Source: Cheilinus undulatus
Lineage: Eukaryota; Chordata; Actinopteri; Labriformes; Labridae
Direction of reading: 5' to 3'
Length of the DNA stretch: 64,000 nucleotides
Assembly: GCF_018320785.1 (NCBI RefSeq)
Contig: NC_054868.1
Span: 398,885-462,884 of the forward strand
The notes under the pieces were generated by a model that saw only the letters and a list, made by a program, of their open reading frames with translations, had not been told where the DNA came from and made no database searches. The position numbers were made by a program, and so were the translations under genes. How positions within the stretch are numbered: the first letter of the stretch is position 1; each line of letters begins with the position of its first letter. This document shows positions 45,501-55,600 of this stretch, piece by piece.

Positions 45501-47818
45501 TATAAATAATACTGAAAATATCATGAATAAGACTGAAAATATTATAAATAATACTGAAAATATTATAAATAATACTGAAAATGTTATAAATAATACTGAA
45601 AATATTATAAATACTACTGAAAATATTAGAAGTGAGAAGCATCCGGTCTTGTGTGTGTGTGCAGCATCACGCCCATCTTCACCTTGTCCAGTGTGTCTGG
45701 AGAGAGTCTGGACCTGCTGAAGGTTTTCCTGAACATCCTCCCTCCTCTGAGCAACAGTAAGGAGCAGGAGGAGCTGATGCAGCAGCTTACCGAGTTCCAG
45801 GTACAACGACGGCTACACACACACACACCCACACACACACACAGACACACACACACCCCTAAACACACACACACTAACAATGGAACAATGGAAATAAATA
45901 AATACTTCCTAAACTATCTAAATCTTAGAAGCTTGGAGCTGATTTCAGCCAGGACCCCTGGTAAAGAAACCCATGATTAGCAGTGATAAATAATTATTAA
46001 TCAGCTCTTATTACCGGTATTCACGTTTGGCGGTGTGGCTGTTCCAGGACCCCCCTCCCTTCCATGAGCCTGTGTGGAAAGCATCAAGCAGCACACGTTC
46101 CTGCCTTTCCTGTCTTAGAAGGAACGCCTGAGGCAGCGAGCAGAGCAGGCATCACTGATGGAGTCAGAGGCAGAATAAAGGAGGAGCTGGGGAGGAGGAG
46201 GGTTGAAAAAAGTGGCTTTCAGAGGGAGCAGCGAGGCGTGGCCAGGCCGGAGCGGTTTAGATACGGCAGCATGAGTGTGATTAGCCAATAGCGTGCTTAG
46301 AGTGGATCAGCTGATCCCTGATGTCTGAACTATACTGTTGATTTGTCATACGTCTCAGAGACAACATGAACATTTAAACTGACAGATGAAGGACTCTGAG
46401 ATTCTGATTGTGTGTTTGCAGGTGGATGAGATCTACTCTGTCCCTGATGTCGGCACCGTGGTGGGAGGAACTCTGTACAGGTGAGGAACCAATCACAGCG
46501 GCCAGAGACTAATATGAGAACCTTTATGACAACATTACTGAAACTGAAACGTGGCGCTCTAACTCTGGCCAAGTGACCTGAAGAGATGGCGGTCTCTGTC
46601 AGGATCTGAACCCGGAGGTTAGGGTGGAGTTGGACTTTTCGTTTTGAAGCAGTGAAACAGCCCCAGACTTGTCTTTACGGCTTTATCTTCTTCGTTATTG
46701 TCTGAGATCGTTAGCCTGCTTGTCTCTTTTGCTCGGGTTTAGCGGCTGCAGAGAACCTCGGTCTGGTGGAATCCGGGCCCTTTGGTCCTGGATTCTGAAC
46801 TCTTTGTGTGTGTTTCAGCGGAGTGTGTCGGGAGGGCGAGCGGCTGGTGGTCGGCCCCACAGACGAGGGTCGGTTCCTGCGTCTGAAGGTGGGCAGCATC
46901 CAGAGGAACCGCTCGGCCTGCAGGGTGCTGAGGGCCGGACAGGCCGCCACGCTCGCTTTGGGGAACTTTGACCGCTCGCTGCTGCGTAAGGTAAGAGGAC
47001 TTAAAACCCAGCCCCCAGGGCAAATGTAGGCGTGTTTAAGGTCACGATTATATGTCGTTACAGGCTGACTCTCTGTTGCAGTTTGACTGTTCTTCTTCAA
47101 GGTTCTTGGTGTATGGAGTCATTATTGTTGCAAATCTCAAGAATGTATTTTAGCATCTTGATGTTGGTCTCTTACCATTCAGAGCTGAGCAGAGCCCAGA
47201 ATCACTGAGTCATGATCTCAGAATGTTAAAAGGAGCTCTGGAGTTTTGTGACAATAATGACCCCATAGACTGTACAAAGACCCCTGCTCCATCTGCAGCC
47301 TCAGAAACACAGCGCTGATGTCAGCGTGTTCTCTGTGATGATGCTGATGTGTGATTGGTTGCTGCAGGGCATGGTGATGGTCAGCCCTAAGATGAACCCG
47401 ACCATCTGCTGTCAGTTTGAAGCCGCCATCGTGCTCCTCTTCCACGCCAAGACCTTCCGCCGGGGCTCACAGGTCACCGTCCACGTCGGCAACGTGCGGC
47501 AGACTGCCATTGTGGAGTGTCTCCACGGGAAGGTGGGTGTTGCCTCATTTTAGACACATAAAGATGGTGGTTAGGGCGCCACCCTGCTGCCATGGTAACC
47601 ACGTGTCTGTCCTGCAGGAGGAGCTGCGTACGGGCGAGAGAGCCGTGGTCCGCTTCCGCTTCATCAAACACCCCGAGTACCTGCGACTGGGCGCCAAGCT
47701 GCTCTTCAGGGAGGGCGTCACCAAAGGCATCGGCCACGTTGCCCGTCTGCTGCCTCCCTCCCAGAACCATGACCAGAACCAGAACCAAAACCATGACCAG
47801 AACCTGCAGGAGCCCTGA
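32509..47818 (+). CDS. gtpbp2: GTP-binding protein 2, GTPBP1/2-type translational GTPase (12 coding exons)
   Basis: Exons: 32509-32694, 38424-38450, 38652-38836, 38918-39029, 39368-39565, 40830-41004, 44606-44825, 45665-45800, 46422-46480, 46819-46990, 47368-47532, 47618-47818. All junctions are GT-AG and keep frame, giving 611 residues (recalled human protein 602). The Arg/Lys-rich N-terminus is followed by [14 protein letters not shown]. The GTPase core has G1 GNVDSGKST (180-188), G3 DLAGH (261-265) and G4 SKVD (317-320). Beta-barrel translation-factor domains with [12 protein letters not shown] follow. GTPBP2 is known to act with Pelota in resolving stalled ribosomes. The ATG at 32509 has a good context (GCCATGG). 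The last residues are an Asn/Gln/Asp-rich tail encoded by a simple repeat, unlike the human end. Long introns are built mainly of repeats. Identity is firm; the teleost a/b copy is not assigned. Confidence 0.95.
33100..34100. other. gtpbp2 intron 1, left part
   Basis: This part contains a (CA)n microsatellite at 33479-33509 and a TA-rich tract near 33755-33785. A CAGAGGCGGATTTGGCAAG segment at about 33395 resembles the terminus of a dispersed repeat. Near 34074 GCAGAGGTGTCAGAAGTCTT begins the element from which the next array seems to have grown. No exon is visible. Confidence 0.45.
34101..37038. repeat. 35-bp minisatellite, about 84 copies, in gtpbp2 intron 1
   Basis: The unit is AGACTTCTGTAGAAGTATAG followed by ATACTAGGGTTTAAA, with variants ACAAATTCTAGG, GTTAAAGTATAAATTC and CTGCAGAAG. 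Every standard unit contains the dyad ACTTCT-GT-AGAAGT; the CTGCAG variant makes it a perfect 14-bp palindrome. The flanks (AGAAGTCTTCACCTTCATTC on the left, AGTATAGATACCCAAAATTT and ACAAAGTATTTG on the right) look like the two ends of one dispersed fish element, so the array probably expanded inside it. Unrelated in sequence to the 35-bp array at 5128. Confidence 0.95.
37220..37846. mobile_element. T-rich hAT-like family, fragment B, reversed
   Basis: AAAGTGGCAAAAATGGG and AAGTAGTATTTAATGGCA repeats are the reverse complement of element A. The right end, GAGCCACAGGTTGAGTATGA ending in CTG at 37846, is shared with copy C at 39610-40726, including about 130 bp of unique sequence before it (GGTTTTCTGGGGGAAT). 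The left end is missing or merged with the adjacent array. It lies in gtpbp2 intron 1. Confidence 0.65.
37850..38423. other. gtpbp2 intron 1, right end
   Basis: Unique AT-rich sequence leads to the polypyrimidine tract and acceptor TGTCTCCTTCCAG before exon 2. No ORF or repeat of note. Confidence 0.4.
39050..39107. repeat. Perfect 26-bp inverted repeat (hairpin) in gtpbp2 intron 4
   Basis: Left arm 39050-39075 (GATGACTTCCTGTTTCTCTA then CATCTA) is the exact reverse complement of right arm 39082-39107, with a 6-base loop ATTCTG. It starts 20 bases downstream of the exon 4 end, within a 338-bp intron. It could be a fold-back mutation, a tiny MITE or an RNA hairpin. The short loop does not favour a standard pre-miRNA. 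Confidence 0.95.
39610..40726. mobile_element. T-rich hAT-like element, copy C, in gtpbp2 intron 5
   Basis: It starts CAGCGTTCCTCAACCCTG and ends, read in reverse, CAGTCATACTCAACCTG, as hAT-type inverted termini. Flanks TGCCAGAG (39602-39609) and TACTAGAG (40727-40734) agree at 6 of 8 positions, both differences being transitions, consistent with an aged 8-bp target duplication. The interior is AAAGTGGCAAAAATGGGC-type degenerate repeat with no transposase. The element makes up 1117 of the 1264 bases of the intron. Confidence 0.75.
41005..41622. other. gtpbp2 intron 6, left part with retroposon tail
   Basis: At 41364-41475 a (TAA/TGA)n tract followed by TACATTTTTATTTATAAACG and CACTCAGGGTCACTTTACA is a second antisense LINE/SINE-type 3' tail like that at 529-625. 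The rest is unique sequence without an exon. Confidence 0.5.
41623..42401. mobile_element. hAT-like element with perfect 8-bp target duplication, gtpbp2 intron 6
   Basis: It begins CAGGGGTGGTACAGTGACAC and ends TCTGACACCCCTG, whose reverse is CAGGGGTGTCAGA. Flanks GTTTAGAG (41615-41622) and GTTTAGAG (42402-42409) are identical. The right end has AATCCGGCCCCTGCTG, matching the copy at 58384-59187. The interior is a degenerate AT-rich series (ATTTTGACTTT, TCATATTT) without ORF. Non-autonomous. Confidence 0.85.
42755..44155. mobile_element. Composite hAT-like repeat with T-rich core, gtpbp2 intron 6
   Basis: GATCATCAACAGGTGGTCTG at the left and its counterpart ending 44155 (reverse: GATCATCAACTGGTGGCCCG) form long inverted termini, followed on both sides by a GGGCCATMTCAGGCC block. 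A second GGGGGTCAACAAGTACAAGC terminus-like segment occurs at about 42860. The core (43140-43940) is CCACTTTTGCC/CCCTTTTAACC repeat similar in style to elements A-F. The target duplication is not clear. Probably nested insertions. Confidence 0.6.
44833..45640. repeat. 21-bp minisatellite filling gtpbp2 intron 7
   Basis: The unit is ACTGAAAATATTATAAATAA plus T, with variants GAATAAGACTG, AATGTTATAAA and AGAAGTGAAACAG. It takes up about 800 of 839 intron bases. Because 21 is a multiple of 3, several frames stay open over hundreds of codons on both strands. They are artefacts; the frames run through true exon sequence only in wrong phases. Confidence 0.95.
45814..45875. repeat. (CA)n microsatellite
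   Basis: An imperfect ACACAC tract directly follows the exon 8 donor of gtpbp2. Confidence 0.9.
47112..47267. mobile_element. Small MITE in gtpbp2 intron 10
   Basis: The left end TATGGAGTCATTATTGTTGC and right end (reverse: TATGGGGTCATTATTGTCAC) form inverted repeats of about 30 bp, including CAAA-CTC-AGAG continuations. A relative lies at 56813-56918. The element is 156 bp with no ORF. Target duplication not determined. Confidence 0.65.
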
Positions 47819-49012
47819 AGACGTCCATCCTGCATCAAGAACTTTCAGGCGGGCTCCTCCCCTGCCACGTGTCGGCGTATGTCTCCGCCCCTCCTGGATC
47901 TTTCATTCTGTCCTTGTTCTGTCCCGCTGTGATGTCATCGGCGCCCTCTTCCTCTCTGCAGACTTTCGTGTCTTGACTCGGAGCTGGCTGACCTCGTGGA
48001 CTTAAGCCTCGACCGTTAATCTGAGGCCGTGGCGTGAGAAGGCGGCGGGATTATTTTGGGGGGATTTGAGGAACGGATGGATGTAACTGTGCTCGGGGAG
48101 GATTGACCCCTCGGTCGGCCCCCTCCTCAACATCAAATCTGCACGCGCTCAGAGGGAACATGGCGCTCTGGAGAGGAGGATTATTCCCTCAAACATTCAG
48201 GACTGTGATGGTTTCACATTTTCAGCTCAAACTTCAAAAACAGAAGATTTAACGCCACATTTTTAAGAGTACGGTGGCTGACGAGGGTCATTTTTAGACA
48301 TTTTATGTTGAAAAGATACACACATAAATCCACTCTGAGTGAAAATTGGAGAAGGAAAGACGGTTAAAGAAGTTTCTACTGGAATGTTTTTATTCATGTA
48401 ACTGAAGAGTTCAAAGGGCATTCAGAAGACATAAAGACAGAAGTAGAAGCTAATCACAATAATTACCTTCAGATCAACATGTTTTTGTCCCTTCAGAGCC
48501 TCCGTATGTTTCAGATCAACTCTCTTTCAGACTGAACTTTGAATTTGTGCGTCTACAGACGACTGTGGCTGAAATGTTTGCATCCTGGTTTCCGGTTCGT
48601 TCTCTCTGTCCGTGTTTCGTGCTGATATTAAAGTTTGTAGGTTTGATGTAAACGGCAGCTTTCTGCAGCTAAAAACATAACCTGCATGCTCTCTGACCGG
48701 CGGTGGAAACTTTAACTCCTGTTTATGAGATGAAACGTGTATCCGCTGTTGAACCTGCTTCTGGTTTTTATTCCCAGGTTCTGTGTAAGCCTAAATATGG
48801 AATGTACTCTCCATGGATCCTGTGCAGCATCCTGAAATGCTCACTGTTCAGATGGAGTTAGTGTTGACTTTGCACTTTGCTTTCTGATTCTGCATGCGTG
48901 TCCACGGCGGCGTGGGCGGTCCCGCAGCTCGATGAGTGATGACGTGTGAGACTGAACCTTTACAGAGTGGATTTATCAGTTTGTTTTCCTGACTGTCACT
49001 CTAGCTAATAAA
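47819..49012 (+). other. gtpbp2: gtpbp2 3' UTR with poly(A) signal
   Basis: After the TGA at 47816-47818 there is about 1.2 kb of unique sequence ending in GCTAATAAACC (AATAAA 49007-49012). An earlier ATTAAA near 48628 could serve as an alternative site. No further ORF of note. Confidence 0.6.
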
Positions 49013-49800
49013 CCTTAAAACAGCACAGGTTCAGTGTGTTTCTTTATTTCACTGGAAGAATTAAAGCTACCTGTTCTTCCTTCAGTCAGCGCGAGCCCGG
49101 TTTCAACCTTTGAAGGCATTCCTGAGATGTTGCGTCCGTAAACAGGTGATGAACATGAGGCCCGTTCAGGTCGAGTCATGTTGGACCCCCTCAGAGACGC
49201 GGAGGTGTTCAGATCAGACATTTTTACCTGCCTGCTAGAGAAAGAACGGACATGGAGCCTCTAAAAGAAGAACAGCACCCAGAGGAAGGTCATTAGAGTT
49301 TTATTTTCAAAAATCCATCTGTTCATGAGTCCATCAGCGGTAAAGCAGTCTCCTGTCTGCGGTTACAGTACAGAGATAAGGCTGGGATGTGTTAGCGTAG
49401 CTAGCACAAAGACTGGAAGCAGATGGAAACTGCTAGCCTAGCTCTAACGTGAAAAATAAACCGTAGTGACATTCTCTGATCGGTGAAGAGCTTTGGAGTC
49501 CGTATGAGCAGATCAGGCTTCATCTCTACCCAATAACAGAACAGAACCCCCATTTAAGCAGACCAAACCTATCAGGCTACACACCACGCCGTTTAACCCT
49601 CGCCTTAACGCCCGCTGGGTGGAGCGGCTCGAGTCAAGCTTGTTAACGACTTCCTGTCCAAATAATCCTCAAGGATGTGATGAAAATACGATTATTTTAC
49701 TGCTCAGGATAAAACCGTCCTCACTATATACTCCTTTACCTCCGTTCATTTCCACGGGATGGTTGGACGAAGTCTGCACACATCTGAGAAATCACACCGT
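49013..49800. other. Convergent intergenic stretch between gtpbp2 and tp53bp2
   Basis: At about 49388-49450, GTTAGCGTAGCTAGCACAAA and GACTGGAAGCAGATGGAAAC with CTGCTAGCCTAGCTC look like a dispersed sequence I recall from many fish transcripts (class uncertain). TTTATT motifs near 49042 and 49299 are possible minus-strand poly(A) signals. No gene seen. Confidence 0.4.
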
Positions 49801-50330
49801 CAGATCCTCACTATTTTTTGCCATTTTATGCAACTTCTTTTTGCCAAATTTTTGCCACTTTTCATCCAAATAAGCTAAATTGTGCCATTAAATACCACTT
49901 GTTTCCTTTTTTCCAAATTTTTGCCTCTTCATTTTGCCACTTTTTTCCCCATTTTTGCCCTTTTTTTCCTGTTTGTAACCCATTTTTTCCCTTTTTCACA
50001 ATTTTTATCCCATTTTTGTCCATTCAAGCTATCTTTTGCCATTAAATACCCATTTTTTGCCCATTTTTGCAACTTCTTTTTGCCACTTTTTGCCAATGTT
50101 TTGCCACTTTTCATCCAAATAAGCTACCTTGTGCCAGTAAATACCACTCATTCCCTTTTATTACAAATTTTTGCCTCTTCATTTTGCCACTTTTTTCTCA
50201 TTTTTGCTACTTTTCCCATTTCCCCCCCACTTTTTGCCCATTTAAGCAACCTTTTACCATTAAATACCACTTGTTTCCTATTGTTCCACTCTTGACTGCT
50301 CCTTGCCCATTTCAGTCACGTTTCACTCAT
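49801..50330. mobile_element. T-rich hAT-like family, fragment E
   Basis: Repeats of TTTTTGCCACTTTT, AAATAAGCTA and GCCATTAAATACCAC match elements A-F. It opens with CAGATCCTCA, close to the CAGTGATCCTCA start of copy F, but the usual tail is absent, so it is a truncated copy. Confidence 0.55.
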
Positions 50331-50810
50331 CTAACGTTGAAGCTGTCCTCAGCTCTCCTGGGTTTTTAAAACCAGCCTGGGTTTAAATGGTCTGATGTGT
50401 AGCCAGATGAAATCTCCATTAAAACAAACAGGTTAATGAAAAACAACAGAAAAGACTCCACAAACTCAAAAACAAGATCTTTTTTTAACACAGGAAGTGT
50501 TTGAATTCATGAAACACTGACGGCTCAAATACAGAACTACCATGAAGAAGACCTGGGTCAGTCTGAGGTCCATAAACGGGTCTGATGAAGTCCTAACAGG
50601 GCACCAGATTTCCTTCATCAAAGACAAAATAAATAACAGCATGGCCTCCACGTACTCTCAGCCCTGGCCGTCTTTAAACATTTATTAACAGATTATTTCA
50701 GGTTCTGAGTTTCCACATGAAACAGTTCTCCATAAACATTTCAGTGCCCACAATTCAAGCTTTTTATTTTTATTATCATAAAGATCACCTCCGTTTGGGT
50801 CCCTGATCCT

Positions 50811-52206
50811 CAGACCATGAGCTCAGGTCTAAGGTTTACCAGATCCTGTAGTTAGACCATGAGCTCAGGTCTCAGGTAAACCAGATCCTGTAGTTAGACC
50901 ATGAGCTCAGGTCTCAGTTAAACCAGATCCTGTAGTTAGACCATGAGCTCAGGTCTAAGGTTTACCAGATCCTGTAGTTAGACCATGAGCTCAGGTCTCA
51001 GTTAAACCAGATCCTGTAGTTAGACCATGAGCTCAGGTCTCAGGTAAACCAGATCCTGTAGTTAGACCATGAGCTCAGGTCTAAGGTTTACCAGATCCTG
51101 TAGTTAGACCATGAGCTCAGGTCTAAGGTTTACCAGATCCTGTAGTTAGACCATGAGCTCAGGTCTAAGGTTTACCAGATCCTGTAGTTAGACCATGAGC
51201 TCAGGTCTAAGGTTTACCAGATCCTGTAGTTAGACCATGAGCTCAGGTCTCAGTTAAACCAGATCCTGTAGTTAGACCATGAGCTCAGGTCTCAGTTAAA
51301 CCAGATCCTGTAGTTAGACCATGAGCTCAGGTCTCAGGTTAACCAGATCCTGTAGTTAGACCATGAGCTCAGGTCTCAGGTTAACCAGATCCTGTAGTTA
51401 GACCATGAGCTCAGGTCTAAGGTTTACCAGATCCTGTAGTTAGACCATGAGCTCAGGTCTCAGGAGGTTTACCAGATCCTGTAGTTAGACCATGAGCTCA
51501 GGTCTCAGGTAAACCAGATCCTGTAGTTAGACCATGAGCTCAGGTCTCAGGTTAACCAGATCCTGTAGGTAGACCATGAGCTCAGGTCTCAGGTAAACCA
51601 GATCCTGTAGTTAGACCATGAGCTCAGGTCTCAGGAGGTTTACCAGATCCTGTAGTTAGACCATGAGCTCAGGTCTCAGGTTAACCAGATCCTGTAGTTA
51701 GACCATGAGCTCAGGTCTCAGGAGGTTTACCAGATCCTGTAGGTAGACCATGAGCTCAGGTCTCAGGAGGTTTACCAGATCCTGTAGTTAGACCATGAGC
51801 TCAGGTCTCAGGTTAACCAGATCCTGTAGTTAGACCATGAGCTCAGGTCTCAGGAGGTTTACCAGATCCTGTAGTTAGACCATGAGCTCAGGTCTCAGGA
51901 GGTTTACCAGATCCTGTAGTTAGACCATGAGCTCAGGTCTCAGGTTAACCAGATCCTGTAGTTAGACCATGAGCTCAGGTCTCAGGAGGTTTACCAGATC
52001 CTGTAGGTAGACCATGAGCTCAGGTCTCAGGAGGTTTACCAGATCCTGTAGTTAGACCATGAGCTCAGGTCTCAGGTTAACCAGATCCTGTAGTTAGACC
52101 ATGAGCTCAGGTCTCAGGTTAACCAGATCCTGTAGTTAGACCATGAGCTCAGGTCTCAGGTTAACCAGATCCTGTAGGTAGACCATGAGCTCAGGTCTCA
52201 GGAGGT
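50811..52206. repeat. 41-45-bp minisatellite, about 33 copies, 3' of tp53bp2
   Basis: The unit begins GTTAGACCATGAGCTCAGGT, continues CTCAGGTTAACCAGATCC and ends TGTA, with AAGGTTTACC, AGTTAAACC and AGGAGGTTTACC variants giving 41-45 bp. GACC-A-TGAGCTCA-GGTC in each unit is an almost perfect 17-base dyad. The last unit runs into CAGGTCTCAGGAGGTTAA, the same 18 bases that end the piggyBac-like element at 59593. If minus-strand signals at 50763 or 50681 are used, the array lies within the tp53bp2 3' UTR. Confidence 0.95.
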
Positions 52207-52666
52207 TAAAAAGACATTGTGATGAGTTGGCAGCTATTTTTCAATAATTAGAGTTAAACTCAACAAAAACCTTGAAACCCAAAGAACAGCAGCTTTAGCT
52301 AACCACTTAGCATTTGCTGATCCCTCACATCCTCTCAGCGTCACCGTCTAATCTAAAAACGTCTCTTTATCAACAAAAACCAAGATGGAGGCCAACAGGC
52401 CGACCCCAAGGGTCAAAGCAGCGAGTGACAGCGCTGTCTTGTAAATCGATCTCTGGACTGGCGCTCAGACTGAAGCTGGTCAATGAAGTCCTGGTGTTGG
52501 GACAGGATGTAGATGAGTTGTCGTTTCTTCTTCTTTAGTCACAGTTCACATTCTTTGTCCTGATTGGCCGGTCATTTAACATGTCCGTCTGTGTTTTTGC
52601 GTCCCTCCTGACTCCATAGTTCCGTTCCTCCTCAGAGCGCCGGGTCCTGGATTTGTCAGCCGTGGG
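52207..52666 (-). other. tp53bp2: Proximal tp53bp2 3' UTR
   Basis: Unique sequence follows the TAA at 52667-52669 on the minus strand. No AATAAA is seen here; the nearest minus-strand candidates (TTTATT on the plus strand) are at 50763-50768 and 50681-50686, beyond the array. The plus-strand ORF in this stretch has no recognisable product. Confidence 0.45.
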
Positions 52667-55600
52667 TTAAGCCAGGCTCCTCTGCCTGGGTCTGATCCTC
52701 AGATACAGCTGTGAAGGAGACGTCTCATTAAAACTCCATTGAGATAAATCCTCTCTTATGTAACTGTTGGGTAAACCTGATTAAAACAGACCACAGATTG
52801 ACACCAGCAGGGTTTGAACTTTAGAGATTTATGAAGAGTGGAGGAAACTTTATTTAAAACATGCAGCAGTTACACTTTAACATCCAGTCTGACTGATTTT
52901 AATCCTTTAAAAATCTTTGTGCCTCTTCCACTAACACCTCCAGCTCCACGAGACTGGATCTACATTGCTGCTGTGGTCCAGTAAAACAAACTAATCCTGA
53001 TTTAAAAACAACAGTTTTTACTGACTCTTGTTTTCAGAAGAGTTGTTTTTGTTGTGCTAACGTTTAAAGGACAAACTTCCTCTCTCACCCCCAGCAGGTT
53101 TCGGGGGATGTAGCCCTCCCGGTCTCCACATCTGGCCCACCACCACTCCGTCTCTTTGTCGTCGTCACGCTTCAACACCGTCATGCAGTCGCCCTCGCTG
53201 AAGCCCAGCTCGTCCTCATTCTGAGGCTCGTAGTCCCACAGAGCGTAGACCACGCCGCGGTTCATCACGCCCATCTTCTCCTGAACACCTGAGGTCACAA
53301 ACAGGAAGCAGGGACCAATCAGAGCCTGAGCCTTCCTAGATTCATTTATTTTAGTATCAGATCCTCGTCTTCCTTTTAAATGCCCCTAAAGGACTCCAGA
53401 ACCACTCTGGTGACCCTGTTATATGTTCTGTCTCACCATAGAGGAACTGGGAGCACTGGGCATAGCCGTCCTCCATCTCCTCACATTTGTCGGCGGCCGT
53501 CTGCTGGTCGCTGTACGTTGTGGCGAACACCGCCGCTCCTGACTCCACTAGGAACTTACAGACCTGGACGTTGTTACAGGAAGCAGCGCAGTGGAGCGGC
53601 GTCCTGAAAACAGAGGGGAATATTCCGACATTAGCCCGTTAAGGATGACTGGATCACTTCAACGTCTTCAGCCTCATCAGCTGACTGCTAAGCTTCCTAT
53701 TGGCTAAACACACTCAAACTGCCACATCTAAGCAGCTCTGGCCTGCCGTCTCTTTGCTGCTCCCTCTGTCAGCTGCTCTTACCACCCTCCTCCACCCCAG
53801 CCCCTCCACTATAATAACCCTCCTCCACCCCAGCCCCTCCATTATAATATTCCTCCTCCATCCCAGCCCCTCCGTAAAAATACCCCTCCTCCACCCAAGC
53901 CCCTCTACTATAATAACCCTCCTCCACCCCAGCCCCTCCATTATAATATTCCTCCACATCCCCAGCCTCTCCATTATAATACCTCCCTGCCCTCCTCCAT
54001 CCCAGCCCCTCCATTTTATACTACCCCTCCTCCACCCCCCAGCTCCTGCATTATAATACCCCTCCTCCACCCCAGCCCCTCCACTATAATAACCCTCCTC
54101 CACCCCAGCCCCTCCATTATAATATTCCTCCACATCCCCAGCCTCTCCATTATAATACCTCCCTGCCCTCCTCCATCCCAGCCCCTCCATTTTATACTAC
54201 CCTCCTCCACCCCAGCTCCTGCATTATAATACCCCTCCTCCACCCCAGCCCTCCACTATAATAACCCTCCTCCACCCCACCCCCTCCATTATAATATTCC
54301 TCCTCCATCCCAGCCCCTCCGTAATAATACCCCTCCTCCACCCAAGCCCCTCTACTATAATAACCCTCCTCCACCCCAGCCCCTCCATTATAATATTCCT
54401 CCACATCCCCAGCCTCTCCATTATAATACCTCCCTGCCCTCCTCCATCCCAGCCCCTCCATTTTATACTACCCCTCCTCCACCCCCCAGCTCCTGCATTA
54501 TAATACCCCTCCTCAAACCCCAGCCCCTCCAATATACTACCCCTCCTCCACCCCAGCTCCTCCATTATAATACCTCCCTGCCCTCCTCCACCCCAGCCCC
54601 TCCATTTTATACTACCCCTCCTCCGCCCCCCAGCTCCTGCATTATTATTCCCCTCCTCAAACCCCAGCCCCTCCAATATAATACCCCTCCTCCACCCAAG
54701 CTCCTCCATTATAATACCTACCAGCCCTCCTCCACCCCAGCTCCTCCATTAAAATACCCTCCTCCACCCCAGCCCCTCCATTAAACTACCCTCCTCCACC
54801 CCAGCTCCTCCATTATGATACCCTTCTTAACCCCAGCCCCTCCGTTAAAAATACCCTCCTCCACCCCAGCCCCTCCACTATAATACCCCTCCTCCACCCA
54901 AGCCCCTCTACTATAATAACCCTCCTCCACCCCAGCTCCTCCATTATAATATTCCTCCACACCCCCAGCCTCTCCATTATAATACCTCCCTGCCCTCCTC
55001 CACCCCAGCCCCTCCATTTTATACTACCCCTCCTCCGCCCCCCAGCTCCTGCATTATAATACCCCTCCTCAAACCCCAGCCCCTCCAATATACTACCCCT
55101 CCTCCACCCCAGCTCCTCCATTATAATACCTCCCTGCCCTCCTCCACCCCAGCCCCTCCATTAAAATACCCCTCCTCCACCCCAGCCTCTCCACTATAAT
55201 ACCCCTCCTCATCCCCAGCCCCTCCATTAAAATACCCCTCCTCCACCCCAGCCCCTCCATTAAACTACCCCTCCTCCACCCCAGCTCCTCCATTATGATA
55301 CCCTCCTCCACCCCAGCCCCTCCGTTAAAATACCCTCCTCCACCCCAGCCCTCCACTATAATACCCCTCCTCCACTCCCCACTCCTCCACTATAATACCT
55401 CTCCTCCACCCCAGCCCCTCCGTTATAATACCCCTCCTCCACCCCAGCCCCTCCACTATAAAACCCCTCCTCCACTCCCCATCCCTCAGTTATAATACCC
55501 CTCCTCCACCCCAGCCGCTCCGTTATAATACCCCTCCTCCACCCCCACCCCTCCACTATAATACCCCTCCTCATCCCCAGCCCCTCCGTTATAATACCCC

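Noticed and set aside
44718-45806. 362-codon minus frame with Ile-Phe-Ser-Val-Leu-Phe repeats, which looks like a membrane protein
   Set aside because: It is the antisense of a 21-bp array in gtpbp2 intron 7 plus wrong-phase antisense of exons 7 and 8.
53002-53088. Read-through extension of the tp53bp2 SH3 exon to a stop at 53002
   Set aside because: After NLLG there is a donor (GTGAGAG), and the family-typical ending [13 protein letters not shown] is found in a separate exon at 52667-52708 with a good acceptor.
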